Positions 24,844-36,565 of a stretch of 64,000 nt of DNA are shown here, piece by piece. The stretch's first letter is position 1. Each line of letters begins with the position of its first letter. The translations under genes were made by a program, and so were the position numbers. The notes below the pieces were generated by a model. The model searched no databases. It saw nothing but the letters and a program-made list of their open reading frames with translations, and was not told the origin of the DNA. Origin of the DNA: Arsukibacterium sp. UBA3155 (GTDB lineage Bacteria > Pseudomonadota > Gammaproteobacteria > Enterobacterales > Alteromonadaceae); assembly GCA_002364615.1 (NCBI GenBank), contig DEYP01000025.1, positions 124,001-188,000 of the forward strand, read 5' to 3'.

Positions 24844-26328
24844 TCAATGTCCCATCAACTTTTCTACTGCATCAGGTCGATTATGTACCGCAAACTTGTC
24901 AACCAGCGTGGCGCTGGCTTCGTTCAGGCCAACCAACTCTACTTCGGTGCCTTCGCGGCGAAACTTCAGCACCACTTTATCAAGCGAGCTGATGGCGGTG
25001 ATATCCCAGAAATGCGCCCGGTTTAAATCAATTCTCACTTTCTCCACCGCTTCTTTAAAATCAAATGCATCAATAAACTGCTCCGCCGAGGTAAAAAACA
25101 CCTGACCAACAACGGTGTAGTCGCGCTGATGGCCATTGGCCGATAAGGTAGAACCGATAAACAGGATCTGCCCCACTTTGTTGGCAAAGAACAAGGCACT
25201 TAGCAACACGCCCACCAGCACGCCATAGGCCAGGTTGTGAGTCGCTACCACTACGAGCACGGTCATGATCATCACTACAGAAGAGCTTTTCGGGTTTTTG
25301 CGTAAGTCTTTAACAGAAGACCAGCTGAAGGTACCAATTGATACCATAATCATAATGGCTACCAGAGCGGCCATCGGGATCAAACCCACGTAATCACTGA
25401 CAAAAACAATCAGCATCAATAAAAACACGCCGGCTAATAAAGTTGATAAACGGGTTCGTCCGCCTGATTTTACGTTAATAATAGACTGGCCAATCATGGC
25501 ACAGCCGGCCATACCGCCGATTAAACCTGAACCAATATTAGCGACACCCTGGCCCACACATTCACGGTTTTTATCACTACTGGTATCGGTTAAATCGTCA
25601 ACAATTGTTGCGGTCATTAATGATTCAAGTAGCCCCACTACCGCCAGCGCTAATGAATAAGGAAAAATAATTTGCAGGGTAGCAAAATTCAGTGGCACAT
25701 CAGGCCACAGGAAAATGGGCAGGCTGTCGGGCAATTCGCCCATATCGGCCACGGTGCGGATATCCATACCAAAATACAAGGCCAGCGCAGTAAGCACTAT
25801 GATACACACCAGGGGTGATGGCACTGCCTTGGTTAGGTAAGGAAACAGATAAATAATAGCCAGGCCCAAAGCGGTCATGCCGTACACCGTTAAGGTGCCA
25901 TAACTGCCCGTTAATTCGGGCAGCTGTGCCATAAAAATCAGAATGGCTAATGCATTGACAAAACCGGTGACCACGGAGCGTGACACAAAGCGCATTAAAT
26001 CGCCGAGCTTAAACAGACCAAAGATAATTTGTATAACACCACACAATAACGTGGCAGCCAGCAGGTATTCTAAACCGTGCGCTTTAACCAGGGTGATCAT
26101 CAGCAGCGCCATAGCGCCGGTAGCAGCGGAAATCATTGCCGGGCGGGCACCGACAAACGCAATAATCAAACAAATAGCGAAAGAGGCATACAAGCCAACT
26201 TTGGGGTCAACCCCGGCAATAATTGAGAAAGCAATAGCTTCAGGAATTAAGGCGAGCGCCACAACTAACGCAGACAGAACATCGCCCTTCACGTTAGAGA
26301 GCCAGTTCTGTTTCAGTGAGTTCAGCAT
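24844..26328 (-). CDS. SulP-family inorganic anion (bicarbonate/sulfate) transporter with STAS domain
   Basis: About 494 residues. The membrane domain starts GDVLSALVVALALIPEAIAFSIIAGVDPKVGLYASF, the SulP signature, and continues for about ten more helices. A cytoplasmic STAS domain occupies about 405-490 (KVRIDLNRAHFWDITAISSLDKV). It resembles BicA-like Na+-dependent bicarbonate transporters more than sulfate permeases, though substrate cannot be read with certainty. The ATG at 26328 is preferred; a TTG 39 bases upstream lacks a ribosome site. Next to a universal stress protein and two Na+/H+ antiporters. Confidence 0.92.
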   Translation of the reverse strand: MLNSLKQNWLSNVKGDVLSALVVALALIPEAIAFSIIAGVDPKVGLYASFAICLIIAFVGARPAMISAATGAMALLMITLVKAHGLEYLLAATLLCGVIQIIFGLFKLGDLMRFVSRSVVTGFVNALAILIFMAQLPELTGSYGTLTVYGMTALGLAIIYLFPYLTKAVPSPLVCIIVLTALALYFGMDIRTVADMGELPDSLPIFLWPDVPLNFATLQIIFPYSLALAVVGLLESLMTATIVDDLTDTSSDKNRECVGQGVANIGSGLIGGMAGCAMIGQSIINVKSGGRTRLSTLLAGVFLLMLIVFVSDYVGLIPMAALVAIMIMVSIGTFSWSSVKDLRKNPKSSSVVMIMTVLVVVATHNLAYGVLVGVLLSALFFANKVGQILFIGSTLSANGHQRDYTVVGQVFFTSAEQFIDAFDFKEAVEKVRIDLNRAHFWDITAISSLDKVVLKFRREGTEVELVGLNEASATLVDKFAVHNRPDAVEKLMGH

Positions 26329-26490
26329 ATTAATAAATGTCCGGAAGGTTAGAATCGTTTGAAGCAAAAAAAACAGCGCGCAGTATAAAGTTTTGTAGGC
26401 GACAAAACTAGAAAAAACTGCGCTAAATCGCCTTGCAAATCATTAATAAATACTGCTTATAAAAAGTACCGGCCAACTTTTGTGGTAAAA

Positions 26491-26976
26491 CTACACCGGC
26501 AAACCTTCCCGATAAAACTGCACTTCACCGCAGTGGCTGCAAGGTAGCAGCTCACCAGGATGGGTGTAATCGATATGCTGATAACAGTTGCTGCAACGGT
26601 AGCGGCCCATGCCGACCATTTCACCCTGAAAATACACGCCCTGATGCTTGAAATCCTGAGTCAGCTCCTGCCATTCCAACTGGGTTTTATCGGTGATGCC
26701 GCTAAGCTCCTGCCATAACGCTTCAGGCCATAATGACGGGGCTGGCGTTTCGGGTTCAGTATTTTTTGCTTCCTCTTGCTGCTCATGCCACTGGCGTTTC
26801 AGCGTTTCGATAAACAGCCGGGTTTCATAAGCGCTGAGATCTTTACCCGCTTGCAGATAGTTTTTTAAGGTATCAATAAACTTAACCAGCTGGTTATCGT
26901 AATTATGCGGGTTTTGCTGCAAATTGCGGTTAAAGTCAGCTAACCATTTTTGATATTTCTTATTAAAATCACTCAT
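26491..26976 (-). CDS. ybeL: YbeL-type zinc ribbon-containing protein (DUF1451)
   Basis: 161 residues from the ATG at 26976, preceded by AAGGAG. A helical N-terminal part is followed by a C-terminal zinc ribbon with CSNC and CSHC about 20 residues apart (YRCSNCYQHIDYTHPGELLPCSHC). Cytoplasmic, role unknown. Divergent from leuS, sharing a 133-base intergenic promoter region, the same neighbourhood as in E. coli. Confidence 0.93.
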   Translation of the reverse strand: MSDFNKKYQKWLADFNRNLQQNPHNYDNQLVKFIDTLKNYLQAGKDLSAYETRLFIETLKRQWHEQQEEAKNTEPETPAPSLWPEALWQELSGITDKTQLEWQELTQDFKHQGVYFQGEMVGMGRYRCSNCYQHIDYTHPGELLPCSHCGEVQFYREGLPV

Positions 26977-27109
26977 ATTTACTCCTTGCTGCTTTTTCCT
27001 AGTATAGACAACGCGCTTGCTTATTGTTGTCAAAACCGCGCTGCGGTATGCTATAGCCACTTTTTCCGGCATTGCCGGCCCTGCCAGAACTTTATCGTGG
27101 ATGATGTAA

Positions 27110-29698
27110 ATGCAACAACAATATGACCCGCAGCAAATTGAAACCGCTTTGCAACAACAATGGGAAGCAAACGACGCCTTTAAGGTGACTGAAGATCCCA
27201 GCAAAGAGAAGTTTTATTGCTTGTCAATGTTCCCCTACCCGAGCGGGCGTTTACACATGGGTCATGTCCGTAACTACACTATTGGCGATGTAGTTAGCCG
27301 TTTTCAACGGATGCAGGGCAAAAACGTGATGCAGCCTATGGGCTGGGATGCCTTTGGTTTGCCTGCCGAAAATGCCGCCATTAACCATAAAACTGCCCCG
27401 GCAAAGTGGACCTACGAAAATATCGACTACATGAAAAACCAGTTAAAGCGCCTGGGTTTTGGCTATGACTGGAGTCGCGAGGTTGCCACCTGCAAACCGG
27501 ACTACTATCGCTGGGAGCAATGGTTCTTCACCAAGCTGTATGAAAAAGGCCTGGTTTATAAAAAAATGGCCACCGTTAACTGGGATCCGGTTGACCAGTG
27601 CGTGCTGGCGAATGAACAGGTTATTGACGGCCGTGGCTGGCGCTCAGGCGCGGTAGTAGAGCAGCGTGAGCTGGCCCAGTGGTTTATTAAAATTACCGCC
27701 TATGCCGAAGAGCTGCTGGCAGACTTAGAGCAGCTAACCGAGTGGCCAGAGCAGGTTCGCACCATGCAGAAAAACTGGATTGGCCGCTCAGAGGGCGTGA
27801 ATATCCGTTTTGATGTCGCCTCAGCAGAGACTCGCGAGCTGGAAGTGTATACTACCCGTCCCGATACCCTTTACGGCGTAACCTATCTGGCCGTGGCCGC
27901 GCAGCATCCATTGGCGCGCCAGGCCGCAGCAACCAATCCGCAGCTGGCTGCGTTTATTGAAGACTGCAAAGGCGGCAAGCTGGCCGAAGCCGAACTGGCC
28001 ACCATGGAGAAAAAAGGCTGTGCCACCGGCATATTTGCTATTCACCCGCTTACCGGCGAACAGTTGCCGGTCTGGGTCGCCAATTTTGTGCTAATGGATT
28101 ACGGCTCAGGTGCGGTTATGGCGGTTCCCGGCCATGATCAGCGCGACTATGAGTTTGCCTCAAAGTATGGCCTGAATATTAAACAGGTTGTTGCTGCCAG
28201 CAGCGGCGATGCCGCCGACTTAAGTCAGGCAGCCTACACCGAGAAAGGCACCCTGATTAATTCGGCTGAATTTGACGGTCTGGAGTTTGCGGATGCCTTT
28301 AAGGCCATTGCTGACAGGCTGGCCAGCCTGGGCAAAGGCGAAGTAAAAGTAAATTACCGGCTGCGGGACTGGGGCGTATCGCGTCAGCGCTACTGGGGTA
28401 CTCCTATCCCTATGCTGAACCTGGCCGATGGCTCGGTGGTGCCAGTGCCTGAAGATCAATTGCCAGTGCGACTGCCGGAAGATGTGGTAATGGACGGGGT
28501 AACGTCGCCCATTAAAGCCGACCCACAATGGGCAAAAACCGAGTACAACGGCGCGCCGGCTTTTCATGAAACCGACACCTTCGACACCTTTATGGAGTCA
28601 AGCTGGTACTATGCCCGCTACTGCAGCCCGGATCACGATCAGGCCATGCTGGACCCGGCAAAAGCCAATTACTGGCTGCCGGTAGACCAATATATTGGTG
28701 GCATTGAACACGCTATTTTACACCTGTTATATGCCCGCTTTTTCCATAAGCTGCTGCGCGATGTTGGCCTGGTGCAATGTGATGAGCCTTTTAAGCGCTT
28801 ATTGTGCCAGGGTATGGTGCTGGCAGAGACGTTTTACCGCGACACTGAAAACGGTGGCAAACAGTGGTTATCACCACAGGATGTCATTGTAGAGCGTGAC
28901 GAAAAAGGCCGGATTACTCAGGCTATTTTACAAAGCGATGGCCAGAGCGTGCAGTCGGCTGGCATGAGTAAAATGTCTAAATCGAAAAATAATGGTATCG
29001 ATCCGCAGCAAGTGATTAATCAGTATGGTGCCGATACCGTGCGCCTGTTTATGATGTTTACCGCGCCACCTGAGCAAACCCTGGAGTGGTCAGACTCTGC
29101 CGTTGAAGGCGCACATCGCTTTATTAAACGGGTTTATACCCTGGTTAATGATGTCAAAGCCGCTGGCGCACCCGGCGTGCTGGACATTAGCTCCCTGAAT
29201 GGCGAGCAAAAAGCCTTGCGTCGTGAATTGCATAAAACCATTTTTAAAGTCAGCGACGATATTGGCAGACGTTACACCTTTAATACGGCAATCGCCGCTA
29301 TTATGGAACTAAGCAACAAGTTGCAACGGGCCGCGCTGGAAACAGAGCAGGATAAAGCCGTAATGCACGAAGCCATAGTGGCACTGTTGCAACTGTTAAA
29401 CCCGATAACGCCGCACGTTGCCCAATATTTGTGGGACCAGATGGGTCAGGACCAGGGCATAGAGCAAACGCCATGGCCGGTGGTTGACGAGCAAGCGATG
29501 ATAGAAGACGAAAAACTGGTGGTGGTGCAGATAAACGGTAAGGTACGAGCCAAAGTAACGGTGCAGGCTGCAGCCATTCAGCAGCAGGTGCTTGATATCG
29601 CCATGCAGGAAGAAAATGTGCAGCGTTTTCTGGAAGGTGTTTCAGTGCGTAAAGTGATTTACGTGCCAGGAAAACTATTAAACCTGGTGGTTGGCTAA
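27110..29698 (+). CDS. leuS: Leucyl-tRNA synthetase
   Basis: 862 residues, the usual length of bacterial class Ia LeuRS. The HIGH-type motif is at 49-52 ([11 protein letters not shown]), the CP1 editing domain lies about 225-415 with the Thr-rich [12 protein letters not shown] block, and the KMSKS loop is near 620 ([11 protein letters not shown]). The C-terminal anticodon-binding and tail domains are complete. It attaches leucine to tRNA-Leu; one such tRNA gene lies at 51554-51638. The first gene of a long operon, directly followed by lptE. Confidence 0.98.
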   Translation: MQQQYDPQQIETALQQQWEANDAFKVTEDPSKEKFYCLSMFPYPSGRLHMGHVRNYTIGDVVSRFQRMQGKNVMQPMGWDAFGLPAENAAINHKTAPAKWTYENIDYMKNQLKRLGFGYDWSREVATCKPDYYRWEQWFFTKLYEKGLVYKKMATVNWDPVDQCVLANEQVIDGRGWRSGAVVEQRELAQWFIKITAYAEELLADLEQLTEWPEQVRTMQKNWIGRSEGVNIRFDVASAETRELEVYTTRPDTLYGVTYLAVAAQHPLARQAAATNPQLAAFIEDCKGGKLAEAELATMEKKGCATGIFAIHPLTGEQLPVWVANFVLMDYGSGAVMAVPGHDQRDYEFASKYGLNIKQVVAASSGDAADLSQAAYTEKGTLINSAEFDGLEFADAFKAIADRLASLGKGEVKVNYRLRDWGVSRQRYWGTPIPMLNLADGSVVPVPEDQLPVRLPEDVVMDGVTSPIKADPQWAKTEYNGAPAFHETDTFDTFMESSWYYARYCSPDHDQAMLDPAKANYWLPVDQYIGGIEHAILHLLYARFFHKLLRDVGLVQCDEPFKRLLCQGMVLAETFYRDTENGGKQWLSPQDVIVERDEKGRITQAILQSDGQSVQSAGMSKMSKSKNNGIDPQQVINQYGADTVRLFMMFTAPPEQTLEWSDSAVEGAHRFIKRVYTLVNDVKAAGAPGVLDISSLNGEQKALRRELHKTIFKVSDDIGRRYTFNTAIAAIMELSNKLQRAALETEQDKAVMHEAIVALLQLLNPITPHVAQYLWDQMGQDQGIEQTPWPVVDEQAMIEDEKLVVVQINGKVRAKVTVQAAAIQQQVLDIAMQEENVQRFLEGVSVRKVIYVPGKLLNLVVG

Positions 29699-29699
29699 T

Positions 29700-30173
29700 A
29701 TGGTTAAAATTGCCATAGCCGCCGCTCTGGCTGTGATGCTCAGTAGTTGCGGTTTTCACTTACGCGGTAATTTACCGCTGAGTCAGTTTCCGGCTATCTA
29801 TGTGCAAAGTGAGGCGCATTCGCAACTGGCTCAATTGCTGAATCAACGCTTGCGTCAGAACAGCGTACAATTACTGGACAGTATGCAAGCTGACGCACCG
29901 ACCATTCAGCTGGTAAGTGATACTCTGGAGCGGCGAACGTTATCGCTGTTTCCCAGCGGTCAGGTCGCAGAATATGAACTGATTTATAAAGTGAGCTACT
30001 ATTTAATTATGCCCGGCCAGGAGCCGGCATTTAATCAGTTCGAATTGTATCGTGACTATCAGGACGATCCGAATCAGGCCCTGGCCAAAGCCCGCGAGCT
30101 GGATTTATTACTTGGCGAATTACGGCAACAGGCTGCAAATCGGATTATCCGGCAACTGGCCCGGTTAGACTGA
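29700..30173 (+). CDS. lptE: LPS-assembly lipoprotein LptE
   Basis: 157 residues with a lipoprotein signal ending VMLSSC (Cys17), then the conserved GFHLRGN. LptE plugs the LptD barrel and helps insert LPS into the outer leaflet. ATG 29700 is one base after the leuS stop. The stop overlaps the holA start (TGATG). Confidence 0.95.
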   Translation: MVKIAIAAALAVMLSSCGFHLRGNLPLSQFPAIYVQSEAHSQLAQLLNQRLRQNSVQLLDSMQADAPTIQLVSDTLERRTLSLFPSGQVAEYELIYKVSYYLIMPGQEPAFNQFELYRDYQDDPNQALAKARELDLLLGELRQQAANRIIRQLARLD

Positions 30174-31216
30174 TGCAAAAGTTGTATGCTAACCAGCTGG
30201 CTGCCCAGCTTTCGCAAGGGTTAGCTGGCTGTTACCTGATATTTGGCGAAGAACCGTTACAAAAGCTTGAAGCCATTGATGCACTGCGCCAGGCGGCGAA
30301 ACAACAAGGCTATGACGAGCGATTGAGTTTTACCCTGGATAGCCAGTTTGACTGGGCGCAATTGCATAATGAGCTAAGCGCCATGTCGCTATTTTCAGCT
30401 AAAAGGCTGATTGAACTGGAGCTTTCTCAGAAACTCTCCGCTGCCGCCAGCGATCAGCTAAAACAGTTGGCGCATTCATTATCAGCGGATATTGTTCTGG
30501 TATTGCATGGCCAGCGCGGGTTTGGCGAGGTGAGCAAACTGGCGTGGTTTAAACAGCTGCAACAGGTTGCCATACAGGTTGCCATTTATCCGCTGGACGA
30601 TCGCCAGGCCCGGCAATGGCTGCAGCAGCGTGCCAACGTGCTTAACCTGCGCCTGTCTGCAGATGCGTTCAGCCTGTTACAACACCACAGTGCCGGCAAT
30701 TTACTGGCGGCGCGCCAGGAACTGGAAAAGCTGGCATTAACCCATCCAAACCAAATGGTAGATGCCGCGGTACTGGCAAATTTTTTAGCTGACCACTCTT
30801 CGTTTACCGTATTTCAACTCGGCGATGCAATTCTCGCTGGTGACGGTCAGCAGGCCTTGCATCGGCTGCATCGTTTACTACAACAAGATATGGAGCCCGC
30901 TATTATTATCTGGCAGTTGCAAAAAGACTTGCAGCAACTGCAGCAATTGCAATATCAGCAGCAACAGGGTATTGCCCCGGCCCAGACCTTTAAACAACTG
31001 GCCATCTGGCCGAAACGCCAGCCGTTGTATCAACAGGCATTGCAACGATTATCGTTAAACTATCTGGATTACTTGTTACAGGAATTGGCCGCGTTTGACC
31101 GTTTATACAAAGGTGGTCAGCTGGCAGATCTTACTACCGCCCTGAGCCACCTGGTGTGTTTATTTATTAAACCCGTGCCTCGGACTTACAGCTTGCAACA
31201 ACAGCATGATGACTGA
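30173..31216 (+). CDS. holA: DNA polymerase III subunit delta
   Basis: 347 residues. Clamp-loader subunit that opens the beta clamp. N-terminal region YLIFGEEPLQKLEAIDALRQAA is typical; the rest is helical and Gln-rich (HolA C-terminal clamp-loader collar). Coupled on both sides: it overlaps lptE by one base and nadD by eleven bases. Confidence 0.95.
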   Translation: MQKLYANQLAAQLSQGLAGCYLIFGEEPLQKLEAIDALRQAAKQQGYDERLSFTLDSQFDWAQLHNELSAMSLFSAKRLIELELSQKLSAAASDQLKQLAHSLSADIVLVLHGQRGFGEVSKLAWFKQLQQVAIQVAIYPLDDRQARQWLQQRANVLNLRLSADAFSLLQHHSAGNLLAARQELEKLALTHPNQMVDAAVLANFLADHSSFTVFQLGDAILAGDGQQALHRLHRLLQQDMEPAIIIWQLQKDLQQLQQLQYQQQQGIAPAQTFKQLAIWPKRQPLYQQALQRLSLNYLDYLLQELAAFDRLYKGGQLADLTTALSHLVCLFIKPVPRTYSLQQQHDD

Positions 31217-31862
31217 CACCCCCGCCAGCCCCCGGTCACCAATCGGTATTTTTGGCGGCACCTTTGACCCGATACACCAGGGACATCTGGCCTGTGCCCG
31301 TTATGTGCTGGAGCACTGTGCACTGGCACAACTGCAATTTATGCCTTGTCATGTGCCGCCGCACCGGGCAAGCCCGGGAGTAAGCGCACAGCAGCGCGCC
31401 ACCATGATAGAGCTGGCTATTGCAGATGAAAGCGCCATGGTGCTGCAACCGCTGGAACTGAACCGAAGTAGTCCTTCTTATACCGCAGACAGCCTGGCAT
31501 TACTCAAACAAAGCATGCCCAACAGCACCCTGGCATTTGTAATAGGCATGGACTCGCTGTGCTATTTTACCAGGTGGTATCAGTGGCAGCGAATTCTTGA
31601 GCTTAGCCATCTTATCGTCTGCCAGCGCCCGGGTTACAGCCGCCAGGAGGGCGACGCCCCCACCTTGCTTCGTCAGTATGCTGCAACTCCGGCCGCGTTG
31701 CACCAGCATACCCACGGCAAAATTATCGAGCTGAATAATCCCGACTTCAGCCCTAGTGCCACCGCTATCCGCTCAGCGCTTGCACAAAACCGGAAAAATA
31801 TCAGCGAACTTGCCCTGCCAGTACTGAACTATATACAGCAACATCGACTCTATCAGAGCTAA
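31206..31862 (+). CDS. nadD: Nicotinate-nucleotide adenylyltransferase
   Basis: 218 residues. The nucleotidyltransferase motif GIFGGTFDPIHQGHL contains the (H/T)xGH site; PSYTADSL, GMDSL and the C-terminal SATAIRSALAQ block are present. It makes deamido-NAD in de novo and salvage NAD synthesis. Starts inside holA, with ATG 31206 or the adjacent ATG 31209. Confidence 0.96.
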   Translation: MMTDTPASPRSPIGIFGGTFDPIHQGHLACARYVLEHCALAQLQFMPCHVPPHRASPGVSAQQRATMIELAIADESAMVLQPLELNRSSPSYTADSLALLKQSMPNSTLAFVIGMDSLCYFTRWYQWQRILELSHLIVCQRPGYSRQEGDAPTLLRQYAATPAALHQHTHGKIIELNNPDFSPSATAIRSALAQNRKNISELALPVLNYIQQHRLYQS

Positions 31863-31925
31863 GCGCTATAACCGCACAAAATCTGTGGTAAAATAGCCGC
31901 TTTTAGTCAGTATTGAGGAAAATAG

Positions 31926-32246
31926 GTGCAAACGAACGAACTGGTCGCCTTTGTCACAGACAAAATTGATGATATGAAAGGTCGCGATATCGTAACCCTG
32001 GATGTCCGCGGTAAATCTAGCGTAACGGACTTTATGGTGGTGTGTTCAGGTACCTCTACCCGCCATGCTAAATCTGTTGCCGGTTATTTGGCAGAAGAGT
32101 GCAAAAAAATCGGTGTTCAGCCGTTAGGTATTGAGGGTGAAAGCGGCGGTGAGTGGGTATTACTCGATTTAGACTCGGTAGTCGTGCATGTGATGCTGGA
32201 TGAAACACGCAACTTTTATCAGCTGGAAAAACTCTGGAGTGCCTGA
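31926..32246 (+). CDS. rsfS: Ribosomal silencing factor RsfS
   Basis: 106 residues, the RsfS/YbeB/Iojap fold. VCSGTSTRHAKSVAGYL and GGEWVLLDLDSVVVHVM are the family blocks. It binds uL14 and blocks joining of ribosomal subunits during slow growth. Translation starts at GTG 31926 after GAGGA. Six bases before rlmH. Confidence 0.97.
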   Translation: MQTNELVAFVTDKIDDMKGRDIVTLDVRGKSSVTDFMVVCSGTSTRHAKSVAGYLAEECKKIGVQPLGIEGESGGEWVLLDLDSVVVHVMLDETRNFYQLEKLWSA

Positions 32247-32252
32247 TCTGCT

Positions 32253-32723
32253 ATGAAGCTTAGTCTGATCGCTGTTGGTACCAAAATGCCAGATTGGGTG
32301 CAAACCGGCTTTAACGAATATGCCCGACGCTTTGGCCGCGATATGCCGCTGGAACTTATCGAAGTTGCTGCGGGGAAACGCGGTAAAAACGCCGATATTA
32401 AGCGTATTCTGGAACTGGAGGGTGAGAAAATGCTGGCTGCAGTAAGCAAGGGCAGCCGGATAATTACCCTGGAGGTAACAGGAGACAACTGGAGCAGCCC
32501 ACAGCTGGCACAGCGCCTGGAGTTATGGCAGCAGGATGGCCGTGACGTGGCGTTCCTGATTGGCGGGCCCGAAGGGCTTGCCCCAGCATGTATTGCAGCC
32601 AGTGAAGCAAAATGGTCATTATCAGCGCTGACCCTGCCCCACCCTATGGTTCGGGTGGTACTGGCAGAAGCGTTATACCGGGCCTGGAGCATCAGTACTA
32701 ATCACCCTTATCATCGCGAGTAG
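32253..32723 (+). CDS. rlmH: 23S rRNA (pseudouridine1915-N3)-methyltransferase
   Basis: 156 residues, a SPOUT methyltransferase. The cofactor knot shows [47 protein letters not shown], and the C-terminus HPYHRE is family-typical. Follows rsfS as in most gammaproteobacteria. Confidence 0.97.
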   Translation: MKLSLIAVGTKMPDWVQTGFNEYARRFGRDMPLELIEVAAGKRGKNADIKRILELEGEKMLAAVSKGSRIITLEVTGDNWSSPQLAQRLELWQQDGRDVAFLIGGPEGLAPACIAASEAKWSLSALTLPHPMVRVVLAEALYRAWSISTNHPYHRE

Positions 32724-32725
32724 TT

Positions 32726-34594
32726 ATGCTGAAAAAACGCGTTGCTATGCAGGATATTGCTGCCGAAACCCGTCTGTTTAACAGCAGAGCGGTGGTGGCT
32801 ATGCTGATAGTCTGTCTTTCTTTCAGCACTATTTTGCTCAATATGTACAATTTGCAGGTACGCTCGTATCAGGATTATCAAATTCGCTCTGAGGGCAACC
32901 GCATTAAGGTATTGCCGTTGGCACCTAATCGCGGCCTGATAAGCGACCGTAACGGCATTTTACTGGCAGAGAACAAGCCGGTATTTTCACTGGAACTGGT
33001 GCCAGAGCAAATAGACGATATCGACACTACCCTGAGCAGCCTGGCTGAGTTAATTGAGATTTCTGAAGAGCAACAACAGGAGTTTCTGCAGCAGGTCAGG
33101 CAACAACGACGCTTCAACTCTATTGCCTTAAAAGAACGTCTGGACGAGCAGGAAGTGGCGGTGATCTCGGTGAACCTGCATCGATTTCCCGGAGTGACGG
33201 TAGAAGCGCGGTTAAGCCGGCATTACCCCTTTGGCGACTTATTTACCCATGCTCTGGGCTACATTGGCAAAATTAACACCGATGATTTACGTCGGCTGGA
33301 TGAGCAGGGTCACCTGGCAAATTATGCCGCAAGTCGGGAAATTGGCAAGCTCGGACTGGAACGTTACTACGAAGAGCAATTGCATGGCATTATGGGTTTT
33401 CAGGAAGTAGAGGTTAATAACCGGGGCCGGATTATCCGGGTTTTACGTTCGGTAGCCGCCCGCTCCGGTAAAAACATCAAACTTAGCCTGGACGTGGGCT
33501 TACAACTGACCGCCCAGCAAACGCTGACTGAGCATCGTGGTGCTATTGTGGCAATGGACCCGCGGGATGGCGCCGTGCTGGCCTTTTACTCTAACCCAAG
33601 TTACGACCCTAATTTGTTTGTGCACGGCATTAGCAGCAGCAATTATAATGCCTTGCTGCACTCACCAGACAGGCCATTGATCAACCGCGCTACCCAGGGG
33701 ATTTATCCACCGGCATCGACCATTAAACCACTGATGGCCCTGCTGGGGCTGGAAACCAATACCGTAAAACCCGATACCCGGGTTTGGGATCCGGGCTATT
33801 TTACTTTACCAAACAGTGACCATCGTTTTCGTGACTGGAAAAGAGGTGGCCATGGCTGGGTTGATGTCTACAGCGCGGTAGCGCAAAGCTGTGATATTTA
33901 CTTTTACGACCTGGGAATTAAGCTCGGTATTGACCGGATTTCAGATTATATGCGCCAATTCGGTTTTGGTGAGCGCACCGGTATCGACATTCATGAGGAA
34001 GCCAGTGCCAATATGCCGTCCCGAGGCTGGAAGCGGGCCCGTTTTAATCAACCCTGGTACCCTGGCGACACAGTACCATTGAGTATCGGCCAGAGTTTCT
34101 GGACTGCCACGCCGCTTCAGCTGGCGTTATCTACCGCTGTTCTGGTTAACAAAGGCTTGTTACCCACCCCGCATATGGCCGCTGAGCTCAGCTCAGAAGA
34201 CAGCAGTGAATTAGTCGACCCAGGCCTTAGGCCCAGTGTGAACGTGGTTGATGCAGAGAACTGGCGGGTCATTGCCGATACCATGGTGCAAACCGTGGCA
34301 ACATTAAAAGGTACGGCACATCCCGCTTTTAAAACAGCTGAATTCAGCTCAGGTGGTAAAACCGGTACTGCGCAGGTGGTTGCAATAGCACAAGACGCAA
34401 AATACGATGCCAAGTCACTCGATGAACGACACAGGGACAACGCCATGTATATTGGCTATGCACCCGCCAAAGACCCAACAGTCGTATTTGCGGTTGCCGT
34501 AGAAAACACCGGTGGTGGCAGCAGTGTTGCCGCACCTATTGGCCGCCAGTTACTGGACTACTATTTTTCTGCCGGAGTAAATGCCAATGAGTAA
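32726..34594 (+). CDS. mrdA: Penicillin-binding protein 2 (elongasome transpeptidase)
   Basis: 622 residues. One N-terminal membrane helix (about 25-45), a dimerisation/pedestal domain, and a transpeptidase domain with catalytic STIK (in [11 protein letters not shown]), AQSCD in the SxN position and KTGT (GGKTGTAQV). It crosslinks lateral-wall peptidoglycan with RodA. It starts two bases after rlmH and overlaps rodA. Confidence 0.97.
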   Translation: MLKKRVAMQDIAAETRLFNSRAVVAMLIVCLSFSTILLNMYNLQVRSYQDYQIRSEGNRIKVLPLAPNRGLISDRNGILLAENKPVFSLELVPEQIDDIDTTLSSLAELIEISEEQQQEFLQQVRQQRRFNSIALKERLDEQEVAVISVNLHRFPGVTVEARLSRHYPFGDLFTHALGYIGKINTDDLRRLDEQGHLANYAASREIGKLGLERYYEEQLHGIMGFQEVEVNNRGRIIRVLRSVAARSGKNIKLSLDVGLQLTAQQTLTEHRGAIVAMDPRDGAVLAFYSNPSYDPNLFVHGISSSNYNALLHSPDRPLINRATQGIYPPASTIKPLMALLGLETNTVKPDTRVWDPGYFTLPNSDHRFRDWKRGGHGWVDVYSAVAQSCDIYFYDLGIKLGIDRISDYMRQFGFGERTGIDIHEEASANMPSRGWKRARFNQPWYPGDTVPLSIGQSFWTATPLQLALSTAVLVNKGLLPTPHMAAELSSEDSSELVDPGLRPSVNVVDAENWRVIADTMVQTVATLKGTAHPAFKTAEFSSGGKTGTAQVVAIAQDAKYDAKSLDERHRDNAMYIGYAPAKDPTVVFAVAVENTGGGSSVAAPIGRQLLDYYFSAGVNANE

Positions 34595-35708
34595 CAGCAT
34601 GGTTAATCCGGCACAGCGCAGCGGCCGGCTGGCCGCATTTCATATTGACCTGCCATTACTGCTGGGGTTGCTAACCTTACTAGGTTTTGGGCTGGTCATA
34701 TTGTACAGCGCTACGGGCCAGAGCGAAGCCATGATGAAAGCGCAGATCATTCGTCTGGGGGTCGCTTTAGCTGTAATGGTGGGTATTGCGCAATTAAGCC
34801 CGCAAACTATCCGGCGCTGGGCGATTGCGCTATTTGGTGTCGGGTTGTTAATGCTGGTCGCGGTATTGCTGTTTGGCTATGTTGGCAAAGGCGCGCAGCG
34901 TTGGCTTGATTTAGGATTTATGAAATTTCAGCCCTCAGAAATAATGAAGCTCGCGGTGCCAATGGCCGTAGCCTGGTTTATCGCGGCAGATAATTTACCG
35001 CCCCGTATCTGGCGATTGATTGTCGGTTTTGCTATGTGTGCTGTACCCACTCTGCTGATCGCTAAGCAACCTGATTTGGGCACATCGCTATTGATCGCCA
35101 TGTCAGGCGTCTTTGTATTATTTCTGGCGGGGATGAGCTGGCGCTTAATCAGCTTTATTGCTGTAATGGTGTCAGCCTTTGCCCCGGTAATGTGGTTCTT
35201 TTTAATGCATGGCTACCAACGGCAACGGGTATTGACGTTTCTTAATCCTGAGACAGACCCACTGGGCTCGGGGTATCATATTATTCAATCTAAAATTGCT
35301 ATCGGCTCTGGTGGGGTGGATGGCAAAGGCTGGTTGCAGGGAACCCAATCGCAATTAGAGTTTCTGCCAGAACGTCATACCGATTTTATTTTTGCTGTGT
35401 TAAGTGAAGAGTTTGGGCTAATTGGCGTGCTGTTGTTGCTTGCTATTTATTTGTTTATCATTGGCCGTGGCCTTATCATTGCCAGCACCGCACAGGATAA
35501 TTTCAGTAAACTGGTCGCAGGCAGTTTTACTCTGACCTTTTTTGTTTATGTTTTTGTTAATATTGGCATGGTTTCCGGGTTATTACCGGTGGTTGGCGTA
35601 CCGCTGCCGCTGGTCAGTTATGGAGGTACCTCTATGGTAACGTTAATGGCCGCGTTTGGTGTATTAATGTCGGTCAGTACGCATAAGCGGATGTTGGCAA
35701 ATGGTTAA
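34587..35708 (+). CDS. rodA: Rod-shape peptidoglycan glycosyltransferase RodA
   Basis: About 373 residues, ten-helix SEDS protein. Family marks: [36 protein letters not shown], and the C-terminal [17 protein letters not shown]. It polymerises glycan strands with PBP2. ATG 34587 has GGAG nine bases upstream and overlaps the mrdA stop (ATGAGTAA); the ATG at 34581 is closer to the ribosome site and less likely. Confidence 0.96.
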   Translation: MSNSMVNPAQRSGRLAAFHIDLPLLLGLLTLLGFGLVILYSATGQSEAMMKAQIIRLGVALAVMVGIAQLSPQTIRRWAIALFGVGLLMLVAVLLFGYVGKGAQRWLDLGFMKFQPSEIMKLAVPMAVAWFIAADNLPPRIWRLIVGFAMCAVPTLLIAKQPDLGTSLLIAMSGVFVLFLAGMSWRLISFIAVMVSAFAPVMWFFLMHGYQRQRVLTFLNPETDPLGSGYHIIQSKIAIGSGGVDGKGWLQGTQSQLEFLPERHTDFIFAVLSEEFGLIGVLLLLAIYLFIIGRGLIIASTAQDNFSKLVAGSFTLTFFVYVFVNIGMVSGLLPVVGVPLPLVSYGGTSMVTLMAAFGVLMSVSTHKRMLANG

Positions 35709-36510
35709 GTGTTATTGGGTTGTGATGATGGCAGCAATACTGACGCTGACCGGCTGCAGCAGCAAACCTGAACATACGTCTCCGAATGCCGGCCGATATC
35801 AGCAACAACAGGACAGCATACCTGATCGGTTACCCACCTTGCTGGAAACGACCGATCCGGCGCCCGTTGCGGAACCGCTAAGCCGCGGTGGCAACCGGCC
35901 TTATCAGGTATTTGGCCAGCATTACTCTCCGATTGCCGATATTACCCTATTTCAGGAGACGGGAATTGCCTCATGGTACGGCAGCAAGTTTCATGGCCAT
36001 CTTACCTCTAATGGTGAAACCTATAATATGTTTGCCATGACGGCGGCCCATAAAACCCTGCCGTTGCCTTCTTATGTTAAAGTAACCAACCTGGATAATG
36101 GCCTCAGTGCAATTGTCAGAGTGAATGATCGCGGACCTTTTCACCGGGATAGAATAATTGATTTATCTTACTCTGCCGCGAGTAAAATTGGCATGCTAAA
36201 ACAAGGTACAGCCAGAGTTCAGCTTGAGCTTATAAAATCCCCGGCCATGCTGGCGCAGGATTTAACCCCTGCAAAGCAACCCTGCTATATCCAGATATTT
36301 GCCAGTAGCGACAATGTTAAGCTAAACCAGTTAAGTGCAGAAGTGGCAAAAAAACTGGCGGTACCTACCGAAATTAAAGCTGCCGATGGAATTTTCCGGC
36401 TGCTGGTGGGTCCGAGTAAGGATAACAGGCAAGCGCGAAGCTGGCTGGCAAAATTAAAAGCCGACCAATATCCGGGCGCCTACTATTTTGACAGCACCGT
36501 ATGCAGTTAA
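35701..36510 (+). CDS. rlpA: Septal/rare lipoprotein A with SPOR domain
   Basis: 269 residues. Lipobox LTGC (Cys19), a double-psi beta-barrel with [35 protein letters not shown] and [15 protein letters not shown], and a C-terminal SPOR domain (about 195-265). RlpA-type proteins bind or cleave denuded glycan strands. The barrel retains the His and Asp seen in active lytic transglycosylase versions. Overlaps rodA by eight bases. Confidence 0.96.
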   Translation: MVKCYWVVMMAAILTLTGCSSKPEHTSPNAGRYQQQQDSIPDRLPTLLETTDPAPVAEPLSRGGNRPYQVFGQHYSPIADITLFQETGIASWYGSKFHGHLTSNGETYNMFAMTAAHKTLPLPSYVKVTNLDNGLSAIVRVNDRGPFHRDRIIDLSYSAASKIGMLKQGTARVQLELIKSPAMLAQDLTPAKQPCYIQIFASSDNVKLNQLSAEVAKKLAVPTEIKAADGIFRLLVGPSKDNRQARSWLAKLKADQYPGAYYFDSTVCS

Positions 36511-36565
36511 GCCATCGTCTGCTGTTAATATATTTTGTAATTTTAATAATAAAAGAACGGGTCTC

